Source: Kaistella sp. 97-N-M2 (GTDB taxonomy: Bacteria > Bacteroidota > Bacteroidia > Flavobacteriales > Weeksellaceae). From it: 64,000 nucleotides of DNA. The translations under genes and the position numbers were made by a program. Shown here in pieces: positions 44,140-53,092 of this stretch. The stretch covers positions 558,001 to 622,000 of the forward strand of contig NZ_CP090976.1 of NCBI RefSeq assembly GCF_021513235.1, written 5' to 3'. The notes under the pieces were generated by a model. It had not been told where the DNA came from, did not search any database, and saw nothing but the letters and a program-made list of their open reading frames with translations. Position 1 is the first letter of the stretch. The number at the start of each line of letters is the position of its first letter.

Positions 44140-45588
44140 ATGTCTACAAATTATTCAAAGCAAACCAACTGGGGCCAGTTTGTCCCCTTAGTGACTGTAT
44201 TTTTCTTCTGGGGATTTGTTGCTGCCAGCAACGATATTTTAATTCCTGTCTTCAAAAAAGCGTTTGATCTTACCCAAAGTCAAAGTCAGTTGGTATCGGT
44301 TGCATTTTATGTGGCTTATACGGTGGGGTCCTTAATTTATATGTTTATCTCCAAAGCCATAAAGCAGGATCTGGTGAATAAAATAGGCTATAAAAACGGT
44401 TTAATTTTAGGACTTTTAATTTCAGCCTCCGGGACTTTGCTCTTTTATCCTGCAGCCAATCTGGGTTCCTTCCCGCTGATGATCACAGGCCTGTTTATTT
44501 TGGGTTTGGGCTTTTCCCTCCAACAAATTGTTGCAAACCCCTTGGCCATTGAAGTAGGACCAACAGAAACAGGTTCCCAACGGTTGACGATGGCCGGCGG
44601 AATTAACAACCTGGGCACCACCATTGGACCCTTAATTGTGGCCTTTGCTATTTTCGGTTCTGCTACAGCTTCAAATACCGAAGCGAGTATAGAGTCGGTA
44701 AAGATCCCTTATATGGTTTTGGGCGGCGCTTTTATTTTGGTTGCTATTTTACTTAAATTTTCTTCGCTTCCCCAAATAACACCTACAATTACCGAAGACA
44801 CCACGGATGTGATTCCCGGCGAACACCGCGATTCCGCCTTGAAATATCCGCAGCTCGTTTTAGGAATGATCGCGATTTTCGTTTATGTGGGCGTTGAGGT
44901 TTCTACGGCGAGTAATTTACCTGCCTATATGGAAAAATCTTTAGGATTCTCCACCAAAGATATTGCACCCTATGTTTCCTTATACTGGGCCTCTTTAATG
45001 ATTGGCCGTTGGACCGGCGCTGTTGATGCTTTTGATGTAAGTGCAGGTTCAAAAAAGATACTGAGATTTCTGGCACCTTATCTGGCCTTTGGCGTTTTCC
45101 TTTTGGTGAATGCTATTGCGAAACATGATTTGTCGCACTTCTACATTTATGGTTTAATTATTTTGGTAATGATTGCCTGCGATATTGCGAGCAAAGGCAA
45201 TCCCGCAAGAATGTTGCTCATCTTTTCCAGCATGGGTATTTTAGCCCTAATTTTTGGCATGATGACCTCCGGGATGATTTCAGTGTATGCTTTCACGAGC
45301 GTGGGATTATTCTGCTCTACACTTTGGCCGTGTATTTTTGCATTGGCGATAAATGGTTTGGGAAAACATACCAACCAGGGTTCCGGTTATTTAATCATGA
45401 TGATTATGGGTGGCGGAATAATTTCCTGGCTGCAGGGTACACTTGCTGATATGACGAACATTCACATCAGCTACGTAGTTGGTGTTCTGTGTTTTGCTTA
45501 TCTGGTTTTTTACGCCATTAGAGTTACAGGAATTTTAAAAGCACAGGGAATTGATCTCGATAAAATTAAAAGCGAAGGTGGCCATTAA
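44140..45588 (+). CDS. Sugar MFS transporter, FucP/GluP-like
   Basis: 482 residues, about 12 membrane helices. The FHS-family pattern is seen near the start in TVFFFWGFVAASNDILIPVFKKAF and in the ANPLAIEVGP and GINNLGTTIGP segments. This family imports L-fucose, glucose or galactose with protons. The exact sugar cannot be predicted. The DUF3810 gene overlaps its end by 11 bp. Confidence 0.85.
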   Translation: MSTNYSKQTNWGQFVPLVTVFFFWGFVAASNDILIPVFKKAFDLTQSQSQLVSVAFYVAYTVGSLIYMFISKAIKQDLVNKIGYKNGLILGLLISASGTLLFYPAANLGSFPLMITGLFILGLGFSLQQIVANPLAIEVGPTETGSQRLTMAGGINNLGTTIGPLIVAFAIFGSATASNTEASIESVKIPYMVLGGAFILVAILLKFSSLPQITPTITEDTTDVIPGEHRDSALKYPQLVLGMIAIFVYVGVEVSTASNLPAYMEKSLGFSTKDIAPYVSLYWASLMIGRWTGAVDAFDVSAGSKKILRFLAPYLAFGVFLLVNAIAKHDLSHFYIYGLIILVMIACDIASKGNPARMLLIFSSMGILALIFGMMTSGMISVYAFTSVGLFCSTLWPCIFALAINGLGKHTNQGSGYLIMMIMGGGIISWLQGTLADMTNIHISYVVGVLCFAYLVFYAIRVTGILKAQGIDLDKIKSEGGH

Positions 45589-46642
45589 AAAAAATAAAAT
45601 TTATATAAAAAAGAGATTTTGGGCGGGTATTTTACTTGCCCAATTTCTTTTGTTTTTTATCTGCTCCAGAATGGATGCAGCCGTTAAGCTTTTCGAGCAA
45701 TTTTTTGAGTGGCAGAAAGCCTTACATCAAAAATTATTTTCCGTCCTTTCGTTTTCTGTCGGAGACGTTTTTTACATTTTAATAGGACTTCTCTTCCTAG
45801 TTTTTTTTATTAAAATTTTACGGAAGAAAACCCGTAACGCTTACCTCCGGAAGTTTTTAATGATGTTGAATTTGCTTTATTTGATCTACCAACTTTTCTG
45901 GGGAATGCTTTATTTTCAGACACCCCTCCGTGAAAAGCTGCCGAAAGGCGAAATTACCGTAGCGGAAACGAAGAGCCTAACGTTGAAATATCTGGACCTC
46001 TGCCGCGAAACCAGAAGTATGGCTGACGAAGATAAAAACGGTGTTTTTAAAGTTGATCATATCGCGGCCATCGAAGACCAAATTCTCCAAAATCAAAATA
46101 AACTGCCGGCATTCATTACATCCAAAAAAGGAACAAGCATTAAGATGTTTAAACCGAGCCTTTATAAAGGAGTGATGAGCTATTCCGGAATATTGGGATA
46201 TTATAATCCCTTTACCGCCGAAGCCCAATACAATCCGGAACTTCCAGCGACTTATCTCCCGTTCACTTTGGCGCATGAGGGTATGCATCAGGTTGGCTTT
46301 GCACGGGAACAGGAAGCTAATTTTACCGCGTACTTAATTGGTAAGAGTTCCGAAAATACAGCATTGCGCTATAGCACGCAGTATTTTGTACTGAAGTCAC
46401 TTTTAAATTCTTTAAACGAAAAAAATCCCGAATTTGTAGCGAAGGTTCTTCAAAATTACTCCGAAGGGATGAAAAGGGACCGACTGGCGGAAAAAAGATT
46501 TAAGAAAGAACACGAAGGACTTTTAGATATCGTGTTTGGTCTTACGAACGATTTATTTTTAAAAAGCAATCAACAGGAGGGCAGCATCACGTACTCCTAC
46601 TTTGTAGATCTGTTGATTCGCTATGAAAGATTTGGCGACTAA
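45578..46642 (+). CDS. DUF3810 membrane protein with HExxH motif
   Basis: 354 residues from a GTG start at 45578, overlapping the MFS gene by 11 bp. Two or three N-terminal membrane helices (about 12-115) precede a domain with HEGMHQVGFAREQEAN, an HExxH zinc-peptidase-like motif with a further Glu. This block is typical of DUF3810. A TTG start at 45551 would overlap more and is less likely. The substrate is unknown. Confidence 0.8.
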   Translation: MAIKKNKIYIKKRFWAGILLAQFLLFFICSRMDAAVKLFEQFFEWQKALHQKLFSVLSFSVGDVFYILIGLLFLVFFIKILRKKTRNAYLRKFLMMLNLLYLIYQLFWGMLYFQTPLREKLPKGEITVAETKSLTLKYLDLCRETRSMADEDKNGVFKVDHIAAIEDQILQNQNKLPAFITSKKGTSIKMFKPSLYKGVMSYSGILGYYNPFTAEAQYNPELPATYLPFTLAHEGMHQVGFAREQEANFTAYLIGKSSENTALRYSTQYFVLKSLLNSLNEKNPEFVAKVLQNYSEGMKRDRLAEKRFKKEHEGLLDIVFGLTNDLFLKSNQQEGSITYSYFVDLLIRYERFGD

Positions 46643-46650
46643 ACAAAAAA

Positions 46651-46676
46651 AGAATCGCATTTTGCAATACGATTCT
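46651..46676 (-). terminator. Hairpin terminator
   Basis: Stem AGAATCG-ATT / AAT-CGATTCT with one mismatch and a 4-base loop, A-run on the left, hence a T-run when read on the minus strand. Confidence 0.6.
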
Positions 46677-46953
46677 AAACACAAATGATGAAAAAAAATT
46701 TATGCTTTCAGCAGAACTTACGTCCTCACTTAAAAGCGCTGTAAAGGTATGCTTATTTTTTCGATCTACAAACAAAATACTACAAAAATCTTGATCTTAC
46801 GACTTTAATTATGATAATAATAAGAAAATAGGTATAAAATTAGGATATTATTAAACTTTTAAAGAAATTTTAAAGAATAATAAATTAAATTTTTATTAGC
46901 CTTATAACGCCCGGTTCCGAAAGGATTTTATTTGCAAAAAAAAGGATTTTCGA

Positions 46954-46987
46954 CAAAAAAAACCCAAAAATTAATTTGGGTTTTTTA
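46954..46987 (-). terminator. Intrinsic terminator after tRNA-Met
   Basis: Palindrome AAAAAACCCAAA / TTTGGGTTTTTT with a 6-base loop, directly after the tRNA on the minus strand. Confidence 0.85.
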
Positions 46988-46988
46988 G

Positions 46989-47062
46989 TAGCGAAGACGG
47001 GAATTGAACCCGTGACCTCAGGGTTATGAATCCTGCGCTCTAACCGACTGAGCTACCTCGCC
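46989..47062 (-). tRNA. tRNA-Met (anticodon CAT)
   Basis: 74 nt cloverleaf on the minus strand: acceptor GGCGAGG / CTTCGCT, D arm AGCTCAGTCGGTTAGAGC, anticodon loop TTCATAA, T arm ACGGGTTCAATTCCCGT. The 3' CCA is not encoded. The anticodon stem has an apparent A-C mismatch next to the loop and lacks the GGG/CCC run of initiator tRNAs, so it is probably the elongator. A CAT anticodon could also be the lysidine-modified tRNA-Ile2. Confidence 0.93.
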
Positions 47063-47107
47063 TTTTGAGTGGTGCAAAGATAGAAATATTTTGGAACGCG
47101 ACAAAAA

Positions 47108-48391
47108 TTAATTCAATTTTAAATAAGAAATTACATCGGCGGCATGATCGGGTTTGGCGATGATCTTATTATTAGCATCCAGCACAAAATAAGTTGGCGT
47201 TGCATGTACATTGTATTTATCCACATAGGAGCTGTACCAACCTTTCAGCTCCGAATCGTTAATCCAGGGCAGATTCTTCACTTTATTTTGGTAAGATGCT
47301 TTTTCGTTGTCTAAAGAAAGACCGATGACCTGAATATTTTTCGCTTTCATCGCACTGTACTTCTCCAGAATCGTAGGTAGTTCGGCTTCGCAATGTGAAC
47401 AAGTTGAGGACCAAAAAATGATGACTTTCCGGTCGGAATTAACATCTGTTAAAGATTTCGCGGAGGTATTGGTGGCCTGTACAAAAACCTGGTTAGGGAA
47501 TACCGCTCCGATCTCTGTATTTTTATTAGTAGCGATCGTCGAAGACAATCTTTCGTTAATGGTGCATTTAAGATTGCTTGCCTGCGTAAGATATTTGGTC
47601 TTTAAGTCCTTCATGTCGTACGTGTCGAAAATCTCAATCAATTCTGAAAGAACGGTTTGTCCGCGGGGTGTTTCTACATTCACCGCTTTCAGCAAAGCGT
47701 CAATATCTGCCGTTACGTTGGTGCTGGGACCAACATTAAGATAAGCAATTAAAACGGGTTTTAACAGCGACGAAGTTTCCAGCATATCGTTGGATTTTGT
47801 TAAAAAGTCGATGATATCTTCGTGCGTGAGCGGCTTTTTAGCGGCATTTTTTTCCAGAAATTTGGAGTAATTGGTGTTATAGTAGCTCACGAAGGGATAT
47901 TTCGTAACATCGAGCGAACTGTTGGACAACCTGTTGATTTCGGTATCAAGTGCTTTCCCGAAATCGGTATTCGGTTTATAATAATCCTTCATTTGATTAA
48001 GGGCGGGCAGAATAAATTCTTTTTTTTGCTGAATATCCTGCAGATTGTTCATGGCGAAGTTACTGTCATCCAGATATTCAACATTCGTAATTTTTCCCTG
48101 CGCAACATCAAACTTTAATTTTACGTTTTTGTTTTCAGATATAAAATTCATCGAAATGTTATCTTCCGGAAAATAGAGTTTCATCATTCCCGTGTAAGGT
48201 TTAGCCACATTGATTTGCCAGGAATTTCCTTTTCTAACCTCTTTGCTTTCCAAAAGATCTTTGGAACCACTTAAGGTATATAGATATACCTCTTTCGGCG
48301 CAAATGAAGGCGGAGCTTCAATCTCTACTTTAAACTGTGCTGATACCGAATTTATCATCATCAAACTGATGATCCCTAAAATTTTCTTCAT
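47108..48391 (-). CDS. TlpA-like thiol-disulfide oxidoreductase
   Basis: 427 residues from ATG at 48391, with a signal peptide (ends near SVSAQ). The N-terminal two-thirds look like a periplasmic interaction region; the C-terminal thioredoxin domain (about 285-427) has FWSSTCSHCEAELP with the CxxC site, and the cis-Pro in HATPTYFVLD. The role is thiol reduction or folding in the periplasm. It follows the small Gly/Pro-rich protein by 61 bp on the same strand. Confidence 0.83.
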   Translation of the reverse strand: MKKILGIISLMMINSVSAQFKVEIEAPPSFAPKEVYLYTLSGSKDLLESKEVRKGNSWQINVAKPYTGMMKLYFPEDNISMNFISENKNVKLKFDVAQGKITNVEYLDDSNFAMNNLQDIQQKKEFILPALNQMKDYYKPNTDFGKALDTEINRLSNSSLDVTKYPFVSYYNTNYSKFLEKNAAKKPLTHEDIIDFLTKSNDMLETSSLLKPVLIAYLNVGPSTNVTADIDALLKAVNVETPRGQTVLSELIEIFDTYDMKDLKTKYLTQASNLKCTINERLSSTIATNKNTEIGAVFPNQVFVQATNTSAKSLTDVNSDRKVIIFWSSTCSHCEAELPTILEKYSAMKAKNIQVIGLSLDNEKASYQNKVKNLPWINDSELKGWYSSYVDKYNVHATPTYFVLDANNKIIAKPDHAADVISYLKLN

Positions 48392-48451
48392 GATGTAAAT
48401 ATAAAAAAAACCCGCCAAATTCGGACGGGTTAAAACTTATTTTATAACTAC

Positions 48452-48670
48452 TTAAACAGTAGTTTTTTCGTGTTTTCGGTTAAAATAAATAATAAAAATA
48501 AATGCGACCACAGCCAGGATATAGATATACATATCAATAGGTGAAGCCGGCGCTCCCGGACCCGTACCACCGCCACCGCCGCCGGGTGGAGGAGATGGCA
48601 TATCTTCGGCCCGGAGCAATACGCCTATCATCAGAAAGGTAAAGAGCAAAATTTTATTTAGATGTCTCAT
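48452..48670 (-). CDS. Small membrane protein with Pro/Gly-rich linker
   Basis: 72 residues: a signal peptide (ends near LLRAE), a Pro/Gly linker (MPSPPPGGGGGG...), one membrane helix (MYIYILAVVAFIFIIYF) and a short basic tail NRKHEK. It starts 17 bp after the T9SS protein gene on the same strand. Function unknown; similar proteins occur next to T9SS cargo in flavobacteria, by recollection only. Confidence 0.6.
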   Translation of the reverse strand: MRHLNKILLFTFLMIGVLLRAEDMPSPPPGGGGGGTGPGAPASPIDMYIYILAVVAFIFIIYFNRKHEKTTV

Positions 48671-48687
48671 AATTTGTGTTTTTAATA

Positions 48688-50673
48688 TTATCTAATAATT
48701 TTGGAGCTAATTTTTTCACCTTTTTCAGAAACTGCGGTTACAATGTAAGCTGCATTAGCTTTTGCAAGATTTATTTCAAAATCCTGATTGGTTGAAACCT
48801 CTTTTTGCGATAACATTAGTTTTCCACTCATATCGTAAACCTTGATGTCCGATTTTTTCCATAAAGGATCGAAACGAACAACGAACTTATCGATGCTACC
48901 ATTATAAACAACCATTGTACGCGAAGGTTTCGACGTTACATCGGTTCCTAAGACAAGCGATTTTCCGTAATACAAATTATACTGATCACCCGACACCGGA
49001 ATTACCTGATTCTGCGCGATCTCAGAAATGGCTCCGTTTGCCGCTTTATAATAAAATCCGATTCCTGTGGACAAATTGTGAACACCATCTGCAATCAGGT
49101 CGGTATTTTCTCTTACTTCAAATTTTAAAAATTTTATGCTACTGCTGTATAAGGATAAAGGCAGGGCTTTTCCAAAGAAATCGTTTTCATTGGCTTCATT
49201 AATATACAACCAGTAAGAATTTGCATAATTCGGGTCGATTCCGCCATTAACACTTTCTTCGAAAGTTCCAAGGATATTATCGCTACCAAGAATAGACTGC
49301 ACGGTGGGTTCCGAAGTTTGTCCTGTAGTAGCGGTTGGATAGACCGCAAAATAAGTTCTCGCAAGTTCTTCTCCGTTCTGGTCCAGGCCAATAACACCGA
49401 GCTGTTTTACAGTTCCGTTATTTTCACTTGCAAACCTTGCGGCGGTGACGGAATAGTTGGTAGCGGAGGCACGTGGCGTGTTTTTAAACCTTCGTAAATT
49501 ATCAAAATTTAAAGTTTTGTTTCCATTCAGCTCCGCGTCGTTATTTCGCAATTTAATAACAAAGGTTTGCATCGGCTTGATAATTAAACCGACATCGCCT
49601 ACCGGAACAGGTGCACCTGCGGTAAAATTAACAAACTGCGCCGCCACAGAATACGTTCCAACATTAGGCGCCGAAACAACCGTTCCCGGATCATAGCGGA
49701 TTCCCTGGATAGACGAAATGGCATTATTGTCTGTTATGGTAGCCAACTCGGTAATTCCTATCAAGCTCAAATCTAAATTCGTGAAATAAGGATTTCCAAA
49801 CTGGTATATGTTTTTTCCGAAGGTTGCCACAGACCACGGATTACTTGGATTAGCCGTGTAATCCCAGTTGTCCTGTAAGTAACTGTTGTACCTTTCGTTG
49901 TAAGAATTTGTGTTAGTTCCGCCCGGCCCGAAATTAATACCATTGGCGGCATTTCGCAACAGTTCCGTTGCTCCGTTTGCGTAGGGCCTTCCTTTCAAAG
50001 TATACACAGAACCATTGGGAGCGGGAGCGTTGGCCGGCATTGTTGCTGGGGGCGCACTGGTGTCCAGACCGAGGGATCCGAACATGTAATAAGTTGTATT
50101 TTTCGGGGTAACTGCGCTGACATTTAGATTATCGGATACCGCAGTTGCGTTCGTCCAGGTTAAAACCTCATTTTTCGAATATCTGACATTCGAAAAAGTT
50201 TTTCCCAGAGTTCCAATTGTCGAGGCGGTGCCGGAAAGGCTGGAGATTACTTTATTATAAAACGGCAGCGCGATCTGCTGGTAAGTCCCGTGTTTTTTGG
50301 TACGGTACTCCTTATCCACAATCCCGGAAATGTTTCCCTGGCTTAATCCCGTGATGTAAAGTTGACCATACGTTGATGAGGCAAAATTTGCAGGATTGTT
50401 TAACCGTAAAATAAAGTTTCCGCCGTCGGATTTACTGGCGCCCCCGGTTGTTAAAGTTTTGAAACTGTCGGAAGAGGTACCGACTACCATTACGTTGCCA
50501 CGGATGTCGTACACTCCGTTACCTTTCGTCTCGACGCCACCACCGTTATAAACCAAGGCATTTTCCCCGACATAAAATATCGCATTGGGATCAATATGGC
50601 AAATAACATTTTGGGCGCCCACAGATAAACCCAGCGCGAGGAGCGCTACAGTTAGTAGATTTCTTTTCATCAT
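48688..50673 (-). CDS. Large secreted protein with type IX sorting domain (T9SS type A)
   Basis: 661 residues with a signal peptide (ends near SVGAQ). No catalytic domain is recognised in the body, which is rich in Asn, Thr and Gly as in adhesins or surface-layer proteins. The last ~80 residues form a Por-secretion C-terminal sorting domain (VYDMSGKLMLS, then INLAKANAAYIVTAV). It is exported by the type IX system and probably anchored or released at the cell surface. Confidence 0.8.
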   Translation of the reverse strand: MMKRNLLTVALLALGLSVGAQNVICHIDPNAIFYVGENALVYNGGGVETKGNGVYDIRGNVMVVGTSSDSFKTLTTGGASKSDGGNFILRLNNPANFASSTYGQLYITGLSQGNISGIVDKEYRTKKHGTYQQIALPFYNKVISSLSGTASTIGTLGKTFSNVRYSKNEVLTWTNATAVSDNLNVSAVTPKNTTYYMFGSLGLDTSAPPATMPANAPAPNGSVYTLKGRPYANGATELLRNAANGINFGPGGTNTNSYNERYNSYLQDNWDYTANPSNPWSVATFGKNIYQFGNPYFTNLDLSLIGITELATITDNNAISSIQGIRYDPGTVVSAPNVGTYSVAAQFVNFTAGAPVPVGDVGLIIKPMQTFVIKLRNNDAELNGNKTLNFDNLRRFKNTPRASATNYSVTAARFASENNGTVKQLGVIGLDQNGEELARTYFAVYPTATTGQTSEPTVQSILGSDNILGTFEESVNGGIDPNYANSYWLYINEANENDFFGKALPLSLYSSSIKFLKFEVRENTDLIADGVHNLSTGIGFYYKAANGAISEIAQNQVIPVSGDQYNLYYGKSLVLGTDVTSKPSRTMVVYNGSIDKFVVRFDPLWKKSDIKVYDMSGKLMLSQKEVSTNQDFEINLAKANAAYIVTAVSEKGEKISSKIIR

Positions 50674-50753
50674 TGTGTGTTTTGTGTTTTATGAAAATAG
50701 GACACACAAATATATTAATTTTTTTTATTCCGCGCCGGAATATCAAAATAATG

Positions 50754-51935
50754 CTAAAAATTTAAATTATCTTTATTTAAAATTATCTTCTTTTTTGCGG
50801 TAATATCGAACATATAATCTTCCAAAACTTTTTCTGTTGTCCCCCTCAATCCACGGGCACCAAGTCCTTTCTCCATCGTTTCATCCACGATTTTGTCGAT
50901 AGCTTCATCGGTAAACTTCAGCGAAACGTCATCCATTTTAAATAGCTCCACAAACTGATTGATGATGGAGTTTTTCGGTTCCTTCATAATGCGAATCATG
51001 GTCTCTTTTGTAAGTTTTTCTAAGTAAGTAACAATTGGGAATCTCCCCAAAAGCTCCGGTATTAAGCCGAATTTGCGCAAATCAATAGCATTTATCTGCC
51101 TTAAAATATAATCTTCTTCTTCAATTTTATTCAGTTTATCCATGCTGAAACCGATGGCCTGCTTGTTCAAACGTCTTTCAATAATTTCTTTAATACCGTC
51201 GAACGCGCCACCCGCGATAAATAAGATATTCTGCGTATTCACCTGGATATATTTTTGATCCGGATGTTTTCTTCCACCCTGCGGCGGCACGTTTACAATG
51301 CTGCCTTCCAAAAGTTTTAACAAACCTTGCTGCACGCCCTCACCCGAAACATCGCGCGTAATGCTCGGATTGTCAGATTTTCTTGCAATTTTGTCGATTT
51401 CATCAATAAAGACGATTCCTTTCTCCGCTTTTTCTACGTCGTAATCTGCGACCATGAGAAGGCGCGACAAAATACTTTCTACATCTTCGCCCACATAACC
51501 GGCTTCTGTCAAAATGGTAGCATCAACAATACAGAAAGGCACATTTAATTCCTTTGCAATGGTTTTTGCGAGAAGTGTTTTACCGGTTCCGGTCTCGCCA
51601 ATCATTATGATGTTGGATTTTTCGATCTCAACTTCACGGTTTTCATCTTTGGCGTGTAAAATTCTTTTATAATGATTATAAACCGCGATCGAGAGCTGCT
51701 TTTTTGCCTGATCCTGCCCGATAACATAGGTATCGAGAAACTTTTTGATCTCTTTTGGTTTTTTAAGATCCTGCATGCTTTCTGAGGGCGAAAATCCTGT
51801 GTCCTTATCACCTTCAACTACAATAGCGTGCGCCTGCTCAATGCAGTTTTCGCAGATAAAGCCATTGTTTCCGGAGATCAGCATCTGTACCTCAGTTCGT
51901 TTTCTTCCACAGAAAGAACATTGATTTGAATTCAT
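50754..51935 (-). CDS. clpX: ATP-dependent Clp protease ATP-binding subunit ClpX
   Basis: 393 residues. The N-terminal zinc-binding domain has CSFCG and CENCIEQ. The AAA+ domain has Walker A GETGTGKTLLAKT, Walker B IVFIDEIDKI, sensor region GLLKLLEG, the pore-loop GYVGEDVES and the RKH/ATP-binding Arg finger in GLGARGLR. It unfolds substrates for ClpP, which is not adjacent. Confidence 0.97.
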   Translation of the reverse strand: MNSNQCSFCGRKRTEVQMLISGNNGFICENCIEQAHAIVVEGDKDTGFSPSESMQDLKKPKEIKKFLDTYVIGQDQAKKQLSIAVYNHYKRILHAKDENREVEIEKSNIIMIGETGTGKTLLAKTIAKELNVPFCIVDATILTEAGYVGEDVESILSRLLMVADYDVEKAEKGIVFIDEIDKIARKSDNPSITRDVSGEGVQQGLLKLLEGSIVNVPPQGGRKHPDQKYIQVNTQNILFIAGGAFDGIKEIIERRLNKQAIGFSMDKLNKIEEEDYILRQINAIDLRKFGLIPELLGRFPIVTYLEKLTKETMIRIMKEPKNSIINQFVELFKMDDVSLKFTDEAIDKIVDETMEKGLGARGLRGTTEKVLEDYMFDITAKKKIILNKDNLNF

Positions 51936-51972
51936 ATAGTAATAATAAGTTGCGTTATTTTAAAAAATTTGT

Positions 51973-51980
51973 CAAAGTTA
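51973..51980 (-). promoter_or_regulatory. Putative clpX promoter, -7 element
   Basis: The minus strand reads TAACTTTG, matching TAnnTTTG, about 37 bp before the ATG. Confidence 0.4.
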
Positions 51981-52004
51981 AAAAACTCTGACAAAATTGT
52001 GTTT

Positions 52005-52394
52005 TTAGGAATTAAGGATTGCGCGCTGAATTTCTTGATATTCATCGTCTGAAAATTTCAAACGGACATTTTTAAAGTTCATGTCTTCCGTTTTCGTAAT
52101 AGGAATGAGATGAATGTGCGCATGCGGAACTTCCAAACCAATAACTGCAACAGCAATCCGTTTATTAGGATAGGTTTTCTGCATTTTCTTTGCTACGGTT
52201 TGCGCAAAGCCCCAAAGATTTTTGAAATCGTCATTTTCCAGATCAAAAATAAGATCCGTCTCTACCTTCGGTATAACCAGAGTATGACCTTTCGCTAAAG
52301 GCATGGCATCCAGAAAAGCCAAATGATGACTGTCCTCGGCAATTTTATAAGCCGGAATTTCGTTTTTGATAATTTTTGTGAAAATGGAACTCAT
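52005..52394 (-). CDS. HIT-family nucleotide hydrolase
   Basis: 129 residues with the histidine-triad active site PHAHIHLIP and the upstream SIFTKIIKNEIPAYKI block. Hint-type enzymes hydrolyse AMP-lysine or AMP conjugates. It lies between greA and clpX on the same strand, with gaps of about 70-130 bp. Confidence 0.9.
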   Translation of the reverse strand: MSSIFTKIIKNEIPAYKIAEDSHHLAFLDAMPLAKGHTLVIPKVETDLIFDLENDDFKNLWGFAQTVAKKMQKTYPNKRIAVAVIGLEVPHAHIHLIPITKTEDMNFKNVRLKFSDDEYQEIQRAILNS

Positions 52395-52522
52395 GATTTT
52401 CCTTTTTGAAAGTTGTTCATTAAATACCGAAAATTCTAAACTTCCCGGTACTTTTTAATGGGACAAAATTACAACTTTAAAAAAAAATGAGGTGTTAAGA
52501 AAGTCGTAAAACTTAGTGCTGA

Positions 52523-52993
52523 TTAAAGCGTAATGTCTAAAATCTCGAAAGAAAGTTTGTTGCCGTTGGGCAGAACAATATCGGCCGTTTCCCCAATAAC
52601 TTTACCTAACAATCCTTTCGCGATTGGCGTATTAATGGAGATTTTCCCGGCTTTCAGATCGCTTTCGTTATCGGGAACAAGCGTAAATTTCTGCTCCGCT
52701 TTGGTATCGTTATTTTTAAGTCTCACCGTGGTTAAGATGGATACTTTGGAGGTGTCCAAATTAGTCTCGTCAATCACCTTTCCGTCGGCAATTAAATTCT
52801 TAAGTTTCGAAATCCGCATTTCCAACATGCCCTGTGCTTCTTTGGCAGCGTCGTATTCTGCATTTTCAGAAAGGTCGCCTTTATCTCGTGCTTCAGCAAT
52901 TTGCTGTGTAATTTTTGGTCTTTCTGTAGTTTCCAGTAACTCCAGTTCAGCTTTCATTTTGTCTAAACCATCTTTGGTGACATAACTTGCCAT
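52523..52993 (-). CDS. greA: Transcription elongation factor GreA
   Basis: 156 residues: an N-terminal coiled coil (KDGLDKMKAELELL through about 75) with the conserved tip acidic residues in DLSENAEYDAAK, then the FKBP-like C-terminal domain ending LSFEILDITL. It stimulates transcript cleavage by backtracked RNA polymerase. Its leader carries a terminator-like hairpin (described separately). Confidence 0.96.
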   Translation of the reverse strand: MASYVTKDGLDKMKAELELLETTERPKITQQIAEARDKGDLSENAEYDAAKEAQGMLEMRISKLKNLIADGKVIDETNLDTSKVSILTTVRLKNNDTKAEQKFTLVPDNESDLKAGKISINTPIAKGLLGKVIGETADIVLPNGNKLSFEILDITL

Positions 52994-53015
52994 AATTTCT
53001 AATATTTAGCGTTAG

Positions 53016-53046
53016 TATAAAAAAATAATCCGACATTTGTGTCGGA
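53016..53046 (-). terminator. Terminator/attenuator in the greA leader
   Basis: Minus-strand stem TCCGACA / TGTCGGA with a 4-base loop (53029-53046) and a following TTATTTTTTT tract. It lies between a -7 element at 53071-53078 and the greA ATG at 52993, so initiated transcripts would be about 50 nt. E. coli greA has an analogous terminated leader (GraL). Confidence 0.65.
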
Positions 53047-53070
53047 CAATGTTCTGCGTTGATCGTTTTA

Positions 53071-53078
53071 CAAAGATA
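53071..53078 (-). promoter_or_regulatory. Putative greA promoter, -7 element
   Basis: The minus strand reads TATCTTTG, a full match to TAnnTTTG. A good -33 element is not obvious. Confidence 0.5.
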
Positions 53079-53092
53079 TAAATTTATTTTAA

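Larger units (their letters stand above)
46643..46988. other. Intergenic region between DUF3810 and tRNA-Met
   Basis: About 346 very AT-rich bases between converging units. Two hairpin terminators are present (46651-46676 and 46954-46987). No gene is supported; short frames of fewer than 20 codons are the longest seen. Confidence 0.5.
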
